Assembly (NCBI RefSeq): GCF_910587525.1 | Contig: NZ_CAJULS010000123.1 | Coordinates: forward strand, 1 to 6,770 | Reading direction: 5' to 3' | DNA length: 6,770 bases | Origin: an uncultured Oscillibacter sp. | GTDB lineage: Bacteria > Bacillota > Clostridia > Oscillospirales > Oscillospiraceae | In this document: in pieces, positions 1 through 4,026 of the stretch | Position numbering within the stretch: the first letter of the stretch is position 1 | Layout: each line of letters starts with the position of its first letter | Translations under genes and position numbers: made by a program | The notes under the pieces: generated by a model | What the model was told of the DNA's origin: nothing | What the model saw: the letters and a program-made list of their open reading frames with translations, nothing else | The model's database searches: none

Positions 1-45
1 CCACCGAGATCTACACTCTTTCCCTACACGACGCTCTTCCGATCT
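1..45 (+). other. Illumina P5/TruSeq universal adapter (non-genomic)
   Basis: The stretch matches the last 45 bases of the Illumina P5/TruSeq universal adapter and ends in the diagnostic CGCTCTTCCGATCT. It is untrimmed library sequence at a contig edge. The genomic sequence begins at base 46, exactly where the RNase III homology stops making sense. The adapter happens to stay open in the rnc frame, so gene callers would add about 15 false residues to that protein. Confidence 0.98.
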
Positions 46-612
46 GGTCTTGGCGTGGTCCGGCCCGGCTTCCCCCGCCATGCGGTAGGCCAGCACCTGG
101 TCCGCCTGACGCTGGACCAGCTCCTGCAGGGCGGTCTTATAGTCCCGCCGGCGCTCCTCCACCACCTCTTCCCGCTCGGCCTCCAGAAGACAGCGGTGAA
201 TCAGCTCTGACGCGGCGGCAATCCCGCCGTCCAGATACACCGCGGCAAACACCGCCTCCGTGGCGTCAGCCAGAATGGAGGTGCGGGTCCGGCCGCCGCC
301 GGTCTCCTCCCCCCGGCCCAACTTCAAATAACTGCCCAAGTCCAGCTTCTGGGCCACCTCGAAGAGGCTCTGTTCGCACACCAGGGCCGCCCGGATGCGG
401 GTCAGGTCCCCCTCCGGCAGGTCCGGGTGCTGTAAGAAGAGAAACTCCGCCGTCACAAAGCCCAGCACCGAGTCCCCCAGGAACTCCAGCCGCTCGTTGC
501 TGCGCAGGCGGGCAGAACGGTGCTCGTTGGCATAGGAGCTGTGGCTCAGGGCCTCCTCCAGCAGTGTGGAGTCCCGGAAGGTATAATTCAGTTTTTTCTC
601 CAGTTCCTGCAT
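46..612 (-). CDS. rnc: Ribonuclease III, 3' end cut off at the contig edge
   Basis: RNase III cleaves double-stranded RNA in rRNA precursor processing and mRNA decay. My translation gives 189 genomic residues from an ATG at 612-610. The endonuclease domain carries the family signature NERLEFLGDSVL at residues 39-50, with the metal-binding acidic residues E40, E43, D47 and then D116 and E119 in LADATEA. The dsRNA-binding domain starts near residue 158 (DYKTALQELVQ) and breaks off after GPDHAKT at the adapter junction, so about 35-50 C-terminal residues are missing. The start is supported by GGAG (624-621) eight bases upstream. The gene lies 51 bases after acpP with no convincing terminator between them, so both probably share the acpP promoter. 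The reading frame stays open into the adapter, and those extra residues are artificial. Confidence 0.95.
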
Positions 613-633
613 GGCTGACACTCCGAAAGGAAG

Positions 634-652
634 CCCCGCCGCGGAGGCGGGG
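634..652 (-). promoter_or_regulatory. GC hairpin between acpP and rnc
   Basis: CCCCGCC and GGCGGGG can pair as a perfect 7-bp stem with a 5-base loop in the acpP-rnc intergenic RNA, 11 bases after the acpP stop. No U-tract follows, so it does not look like a finished intrinsic terminator. It could protect the 3' end of acpP mRNA, attenuate rnc, or be bound by RNase III; none of these is shown by the sequence. Confidence 0.4.
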
Positions 653-663
653 GTCCCAGTCCC

Positions 664-909
664 TTATTTTACTTTGGCCGCGATGTAGTTCACCGCGTCG
701 CCCACGGTCTTGAGGCTGCCCAGCTCTTCTTCCTGGATCTCGCCCACCTCAAACTCCTCCTCCATGGCCATGACCAGCTCCACCAGGTCCACGGAATCGG
801 CGCCCAGATCCTCCTCAAAGGCGGTCTCCATGCTCACCTCCGCGGGCTCCATGGCAAACTGCTCCGCCACCAGTTCTCTCATCGTCTGAAAAATTTCCTC
901 AACGGACAT
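664..909 (-). CDS. acpP: Acyl carrier protein
   Basis: This small acidic protein carries growing acyl chains on a 4'-phosphopantetheine arm in type II fatty acid synthesis and donates acyl groups to PlsX and other acyltransferases. It has 81 residues, the usual ACP length. The prosthetic-group serine is Ser39 in the motif GADSVDLVEL, followed by the acidic helix II (MAMEEEFEV) that docks partner enzymes, and the typical C-terminal LKTVGDAVNYI. I start at the ATG at 909-907 because AAGGAG (923-918) lies eight bases before it. A GTG three codons earlier (918-916) overlaps that ribosome site and cannot use it. The gene sits 71 bases after plsX and 51 bases before rnc, an order seen in many Firmicutes. 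No fabD or fabG lies between plsX and acpP, so elongation genes must be elsewhere. It has its own strong promoter at 945-973. Confidence 0.96.
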   Translation of the reverse strand: MSVEEIFQTMRELVAEQFAMEPAEVSMETAFEEDLGADSVDLVELVMAMEEEFEVGEIQEEELGSLKTVGDAVNYIAAKVK

Positions 910-917
910 ACGTCTCA

Positions 918-923
918 CTCCTT
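918..923 (-). promoter_or_regulatory. Ribosome binding site of acpP (decides the start)
   Basis: AAGGAG lies eight bases upstream of the ATG at 909-907. Its last G is also the first base of the competing in-frame GTG, which rules that GTG out as a start. Confidence 0.85.
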
Positions 924-944
924 AGAGAATTATAGTCTGGGGTA

Positions 945-973
945 ATCATACGGCACAGCGGCATGTCTGTCAA
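945..973 (-). promoter_or_regulatory. Sigma-A promoter of acpP-rnc
   Basis: TTGACA (973-968, perfect -35) is separated by 17 bp from TATGAT (950-945, five of six -10 positions). Transcription would start near 938 and leave a leader of about 29 bases containing the acpP ribosome site. The -35 box begins seven bases after the plsX stop, so acpP and rnc can be transcribed independently of trmFO-plsX. I see no FapR-like operator overlapping it. Confidence 0.8.
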
Positions 974-980
974 GAGGATT

Positions 981-2015
981 TCAATTTTTTTCCGTGTTTC
1001 GCTCCACCTTCATCAAACTGATGTTATTTTCGATGTCAGCGATGAAGCCGCTCTCGGCGTACTCCACGGCCCGCAGGATGGCGTTTGTGACGGCCCGGGC
1101 ATCGGAGGAACCGTGGGCCTTGACCACTGGTTTGGAGATGCCCAGGAAGGGGGTGCCGCCCACCTCGCTGGGGTCCACCAGCTTTTTCATCCTCCCCATG
1201 TCCCCCTTCACCAGAGCGGCGGCCACCTTGGTCCTGGTACCGGAGAGGAACATCTTTTTCAGCTCTTTCAGCAAAAACTTCCCCACGCCCTCCACGGACT
1301 TGAGCATGATATTACCGGTGTAGCCGTCGGCCACGATGACGTCGGCCCCTCCCAGCATGGCTTCGTCCGCCTCGATATTGCCGGTGAAGTTGATCCTTTC
1401 GGCATCTCCCGCCTCTTTCAGCAGGGCGTAGGCCTCGTGACGCAGAGCGTCGCCTTTCTCCTCCTCCGCGCCGATGTTCAAAAGCGCCACCCGGGGCCGC
1501 TCCACCCCCAGCACGCGGCTGGCGTAATAGCTGCCAAGATACGCGAACTGGAGCAGGTACTCCGCCGTACACTCGGCATTGGCGCCGCAGTCGCACAGGA
1601 TGGCCCGTCCCCCCGCCGTGGGGATGACGGGGCCCATAGCAGCCCGGCGGATACCCCGGATGCGCTTGACCAGCAGCGTGGCCCCGGCCAGCAGTGCGCC
1701 AGTGGAGCCGGCGGAGACAAAGGCGTCCCCCTCCCCGTTTTTCAGAAGGTTCAATCCCACCGTCAGGGAGGAGTCCTTTTTCACTTTGAAGGCAATAGCG
1801 GGGTCGTCGGAGATCTCCACCACCTCCGTGGCGTCCCGGATCTCCACGCCTGCGGGCAGGTTCTTCTCCCCGCAGGCCTCCACAGCCCGCAGCACCTCCG
1901 CCGCCCGGCCCACCAGGATGATATCCACGCCGTGGACCCGGCTGGCCTCCAGCGCCCCCTGCACGATGGCCTGGGGGGCGTTGTCGCCGCCCATGGCGTC
2001 TACGATGATCTTCAT
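981..2015 (-). CDS. plsX: Phosphate acyltransferase PlsX
   Basis: PlsX is a peripheral membrane enzyme that converts acyl-ACP and inorganic phosphate to acyl-phosphate, the donor used by PlsY to make lysophosphatidic acid at the start of phospholipid synthesis. The 344-residue protein has normal family length. Recognisable family blocks are VDAMGGDNAP (residues 5-14), ISDDPAIAFKVKKDSSL (68-84), FVSAGSTGALLAG (99-111), NIGAEEEKGD (180-189), FTGNIEA (210-216), DGYTGNIMLK (230-239) and the C-terminal HGSSDARA (301-308). The start ATG has AGGAGG (2028-2023) seven bases upstream. Its ATG overlaps the trmFO stop as ATGA, so the two genes are almost certainly co-transcribed and probably translationally coupled. 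The gene ends in a short Asn/Glu/Lys-rich tail, with no visible terminator before the acpP promoter. The acyl-carrying substrate protein is encoded by the next gene, acpP. Confidence 0.97.
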   Translation of the reverse strand: MKIIVDAMGGDNAPQAIVQGALEASRVHGVDIILVGRAAEVLRAVEACGEKNLPAGVEIRDATEVVEISDDPAIAFKVKKDSSLTVGLNLLKNGEGDAFVSAGSTGALLAGATLLVKRIRGIRRAAMGPVIPTAGGRAILCDCGANAECTAEYLLQFAYLGSYYASRVLGVERPRVALLNIGAEEEKGDALRHEAYALLKEAGDAERINFTGNIEADEAMLGGADVIVADGYTGNIMLKSVEGVGKFLLKELKKMFLSGTRTKVAAALVKGDMGRMKKLVDPSEVGGTPFLGISKPVVKAHGSSDARAVTNAILRAVEYAESGFIADIENNISLMKVERNTEKN

Positions 2016-3319
2016 ACCAGGACCTCCTCTTTGATGCTCTCAACGATGGCCAGCGACCGGGCCGAGAGCTCCGCGTTTTTATTTCTCTTCCCCTTCACCC
2101 GATGATCCAGGGGCGGCATGATCCCAAAGTTGATATTCATGGGCTGGAAGGCCGTTACGGACATGTTAGAGATGTACAGCCCCAGGGCTCCGACGGCCGT
2201 CTCCCGGGGAAAGTCCACCGGCGGCAGCCCCCGCAGGCGGCGGGCGGTCTCCACCCCCACCAGAAAGCCGCTGGCGGCGGACTCCACGTACCCCTCCACA
2301 CCGGTCATCTGCCCGGCGAAGGCGATCCTCGGCTCTGATTTCAGCCGGTAATAGCGGTCCAGCAGCCGGGGGGAGTCCAAAAAGGTATTCCGGTGCATCA
2401 CGCCATAACGCAGGAACTCCGCGTCATGGAGAGCGGGAATCATGGAGAAGACCCGCCTCTGCTCCGGAAATTTCAGATGGGTCTGGAAGCCCACCAGATT
2501 GTATACCGTGCCCTCCGCGTTATCCCGCCGCAGCTGCACCACGGCGCAGGGCTCCCGCCCCGTCCTGGGGTCCCGCAGGCCCCGTGGCTTTAAGGGGCCA
2601 TAGCACAGGGTATCATGTCCCCGGCGGGCCATGACCTCCACGGGCATACAGCCCTCAAAGACCCTCTTATCCTCAAAACCGTGGACCTCTGCCTCCTGGG
2701 CAGTGGTGAGGGCCTGCCAGAAGGCCTCGTACTCCTCTCCGCTCATGGGACAGTTGACGTAGTCTGCCGTGCCTCTGTCATACCGGGAGCCAAACCACGC
2801 CAGGTCCATATCCACGCTCTCGGCGGACACCAGGGGCGCCGCGGCGTCGTAGAAGTGGAGGGCGCTGTCCGCCCCCAGCAATGCCCGGAGCCTGTCCGCC
2901 AGGGCGTCGGAGGTCAGAGGGCCGGAGGCCACTACCACCTCCCCGGCGGGGATATCCGTGACCTCGCCCTCCACCACTGTGATATTAGGGTGGCTGCGGA
3001 CCCGCTCCGTCACCAAAGCGGCAAAGCCGTGGCGGTCCACCGCCAATGCGCCGCCGGCCTCCACCCGGGTTTCATCGGCGCAGCGCAGGATTAGGGAGCC
3101 CAGGCGGCGGAGCTCCTCCTTCAAAAGGCCCACGGCGTTTTCCAGCTGGTCGCTGCGCAGGGAGTTGGAGCAGCAGAGCTCTGCGAAGCTGTCGGTTGTA
3201 TGCGCGGGGGTGCGCTTTTCCGGCTTCATCTCGCAGAGGGTTACCTGGATGCCCCGCTGGGCCAGCTGCCAAGCGCACTCGCTGCCGGCCAGGCCGGCGC
3301 CTATGACGGTTACGTTCAT
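2012..3319 (-). CDS. trmFO: Methylenetetrahydrofolate--tRNA-(uracil-5-)-methyltransferase TrmFO
   Basis: TrmFO is a cytosolic FAD enzyme that uses methylene-tetrahydrofolate and NAD(P)H to make 5-methyluridine at position 54 in the T-loop of tRNA. The 435 residues fit the family. Seen in the sequence: the N-terminal FAD-binding motif VIGAGLAGSE (residues 5-14), the TPAHTTDSFAELCCSNSLRS block (37-56) with Cys50, the EGCMPVEVMARRG block with Cys224, and GQMTGVEGYVESAASG plus FQPMNINFGIMPPL near the C-terminus. Cys50 and Cys224 align by motif with the cysteines studied in Bacillus subtilis TrmFO (C53 and C226). I start at 3319 because AAGGAGG (3334-3328) is eight bases upstream. A 19-residue upstream extension is open but is encoded by the repeat-like segment and lacks homology. 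In Firmicutes trmFO usually directly follows topA; here a small module separates them. The stop overlaps the plsX start (ATGA). Confidence 0.97.
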   Translation of the reverse strand: MNVTVIGAGLAGSECAWQLAQRGIQVTLCEMKPEKRTPAHTTDSFAELCCSNSLRSDQLENAVGLLKEELRRLGSLILRCADETRVEAGGALAVDRHGFAALVTERVRSHPNITVVEGEVTDIPAGEVVVASGPLTSDALADRLRALLGADSALHFYDAAAPLVSAESVDMDLAWFGSRYDRGTADYVNCPMSGEEYEAFWQALTTAQEAEVHGFEDKRVFEGCMPVEVMARRGHDTLCYGPLKPRGLRDPRTGREPCAVVQLRRDNAEGTVYNLVGFQTHLKFPEQRRVFSMIPALHDAEFLRYGVMHRNTFLDSPRLLDRYYRLKSEPRIAFAGQMTGVEGYVESAASGFLVGVETARRLRGLPPVDFPRETAVGALGLYISNMSVTAFQPMNINFGIMPPLDHRVKGKRNKNAELSARSLAIVESIKEEVLV

Positions 3320-3327
3320 AAGGAATG

Positions 3328-3334
3328 CCTCCTT
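3328..3334 (-). promoter_or_regulatory. Ribosome binding site of trmFO (decides the start)
   Basis: AAGGAGG lies eight bases before the ATG at 3319-3317. It selects this start over an open upstream extension. It sits just outside the left end of the repeat-like segment 3338-3476, so that segment forms most of the trmFO leader. Confidence 0.85.
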
Positions 3335-3337
3335 ATT

Positions 3338-3476
3338 GTCTCGCCCCTGCGGGGGGACGGAGGGATACCGCCCCACGGGGGCGGGACGGGGGATTCCCGC
3401 CGCGGGCGGGGACGACGCACGGGCTTTGCCCAGCCATCACCATGGCTGAATTCTCCCCCGCCCGTCAGGGCGAGAC
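3338..3476. repeat. GC-rich, hairpin-rich repeat-like segment with 9-bp terminal inverted repeats
   Basis: The 139-bp segment is bounded by a perfect inverted repeat, GTCTCGCCC at 3338-3346 and GGGCGAGAC at 3468-3476; similarity continues inward with small gaps. Inside are several short perfect hairpins: CCCC/GGGG at 3344-3354, CCGCCCC/GGGGCGG at 3368-3384, CCCGCC/GGCGGG at 3396-3410, GGGC/GCCC at 3421-3431 and CAGCCAT/ATGGCTG at 3431-3448. There is no coding signal. It fills the whole gap between the repressor stop (3479-3477) and the trmFO ribosome site. It resembles a small non-coding dispersed element (MITE- or REP-like). No target duplication is visible, and whether it recurs in the genome cannot be told from one copy. 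Confidence 0.5.
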
Positions 3477-3689
3477 CTAGCCCCGCTCCTGAGAGCGGCC
3501 CAGCAGGTAGTCAGTTGTGACTTCAAAGTAATCCGCCAGCTTGATTAGGCCCGGGATATTCGGATAATTCGTTGCAGACTCGTAATATTGGTACGCCCTC
3601 AATCCAATTTCCAAATATTGTGCCATTTCTGTTTGTGTCTTTTTGCGTTCCTTTCGCAATTCTTTTACCCGCTGCGCAAAAATTTCCAT
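3477..3689 (-). CDS. XRE-family helix-turn-helix regulator, 70 residues
   Basis: This is a minimal Cro/CI-type DNA-binding protein consisting of one HTH domain and no sensor domain. Helix 1 covers about residues 3-15 (IFAQRVKELRKER), helix 2 about 18-26 (TQTEMAQYL) and the recognition helix about 29-37, with the conserved YQYYE. The block IPGLIKLADYFEVTTDYLLGR (residues 45-65) is the usual dimer-side end of small Firmicute XRE repressors. GAGG lies six bases upstream of the ATG. By hand count the gene is about 46% GC, compared with about 65% in a sampled stretch of topA, which suggests acquisition by transfer. It is divergent from the 82-residue gene; their 74-bp spacer contains a perfect 38-bp palindrome on the other gene's promoter. 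The likely role is repression of that gene and possibly of itself (inference). Its TAG stop directly abuts the repeat-like segment. Confidence 0.88.
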   Translation of the reverse strand: MEIFAQRVKELRKERKKTQTEMAQYLEIGLRAYQYYESATNYPNIPGLIKLADYFEVTTDYLLGRSQERG

Positions 3690-3699
3690 TGGTCACCTC

Positions 3700-3728
3700 T
3701 TGACATGCAGATTTTCTTCGTATATAAT
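3700..3728 (+). promoter_or_regulatory. Perfect consensus sigma-A promoter of the 82-residue gene
   Basis: TTGACA (3700-3705), a 17-bp spacer and TATAAT (3723-3728) match the sigma-A consensus at all 12 positions. Transcription should begin near 3735, giving a leader of about 29 bases that includes the GGGGAG ribosome site (3753-3758). A promoter this strong normally needs a repressor, and the palindrome at 3707-3744 covers its spacer, -10 box and start site. Confidence 0.88.
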
Positions 3729-3744
3729 TACGAAGAAAATCTGC
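3707..3744. promoter_or_regulatory. 38-bp perfect interrupted palindrome, probable operator
   Basis: The left arm GCAGATTTTCTTCGTA (3707-3722) and right arm TACGAAGAAAATCTGC (3729-3744) are exact reverse complements around a 6-base centre, TATAAT, which is the -10 box itself. The position is ideal for blocking RNA polymerase. The neighbouring XRE protein is the obvious binder (inference). The site is about twice the length of a typical single Cro-type dimer site, so two dimers or a smaller core TTCGTA-N6-TACGAA are possible. In RNA reading through from topA it would form a 16-bp hairpin ahead of the regulator gene. Confidence 0.85.
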
Positions 3745-3749
3745 GTTAT
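3721..3749 (-). promoter_or_regulatory. Weak candidate promoter for the XRE regulator
   Basis: ATAACG (3749-3744) and TATATA (3726-3721), 17 bp apart, read toward the regulator gene and match the consensus at three and four of six positions. The palindrome covers the -10 and spacer, which would allow autoregulation. Readthrough from topA is an alternative source of transcription. Confidence 0.25.
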
Positions 3750-3763
3750 CGGGGGGAGTAATT

Positions 3764-4012
3764 ATGACAGACGTAATGCAACTGCTCTATACCTACATTT
3801 TGGAATCCCGTGTCCCGGGACACATTGACCAGGCCAAATTCAAGCTGGAACAGCTTCGGGCCGAAAAGCTCTGCGAGAAGCTGGTAAGCACCCTCCCGGA
3901 GCCGGAGCTCCATACCATTGAGAACTATCAGCTCACCCTGGAAAACATCTCCGCCATGGAATCCGAGGCCGTCTTTCAGGCCGCCCTCCGCCTTGGCAGG
4001 GAATTGACTTAG
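3764..4012 (+). CDS. Uncharacterised 82-residue helical protein
   Basis: I do not recognise this protein with certainty. It is charged, apparently all helical, and has no signal peptide or membrane segment. It contains one cysteine (in EKLCEKL). The middle is rich in Leu/Glu/Lys (AKFKLEQLRAEKLCEKLVS), and the C-terminus SEAVFQAALRLGRELT resembles the 'F..G.RLG..L' ending of small clostridial proteins such as those grouped as DUF6809; that assignment is tentative. The start is well supported by GGGGAG (3753-3758) five bases upstream and by a perfect promoter. It is the only plus-strand gene here, divergent from the XRE regulator and convergent with topA, whose stop codon it overlaps. Its last codons contain a 15-bp sequence repeated exactly at the 3' end of topA. 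It is presumably repressed by the XRE protein and expressed under an unknown condition. Confidence 0.75.
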   Translation: MTDVMQLLYTYILESRVPGHIDQAKFKLEQLRAEKLCEKLVSTLPEPELHTIENYQLTLENISAMESEAVFQAALRLGRELT

Positions 4013-4026
4013 CCCTCCGCCTTGGC
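3983..4026. repeat. 15-bp perfect direct repeat across the orf82/topA junction
   Basis: GCCCTCCGCCTTGGC occurs at 3983-3997 and again at 4012-4026, 29 bases apart. The first copy lies in the final codons of the 82-residue gene (within AALRLG). The second, read on the other strand, encodes the last five residues of TopA (AKAEG). It may be a junction scar from insertion or a local duplication. Confidence 0.75.

Noticed and set aside
910..918. GTG start giving ACP three extra residues
   Set aside because: The GTG overlaps the AAGGAG ribosome site that correctly positions the downstream ATG.
929..934. A second TATAAT on the minus strand upstream of acpP
   Set aside because: At 17 bp upstream there is only TGTGCC (two of six matches), and transcription from it would start within or next to the ribosome site; the TTGACA-N17-TATGAT pair is much better.
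963..2105. Plus-strand open frame of 380 codons opposite plsX
   Set aside because: Its composition (His, Gly, Gln, Pro-rich) and lack of any motif or ribosome site mark it as a shadow of plsX; it also covers the acpP promoter.
3320..3376. A 19-residue N-terminal extension of TrmFO
   Set aside because: It is encoded by the repeat-like segment, has no ribosome site or family similarity, and the FAD motif begins right after the internal Met that has AAGGAGG upstream.
3477..4012. Reading the XRE/82-residue pair as a toxin-antitoxin system
   Set aside because: The genes are divergent rather than in an operon, and the small protein shows no toxin motif. The idea is not excluded but nothing in the sequence supports it.
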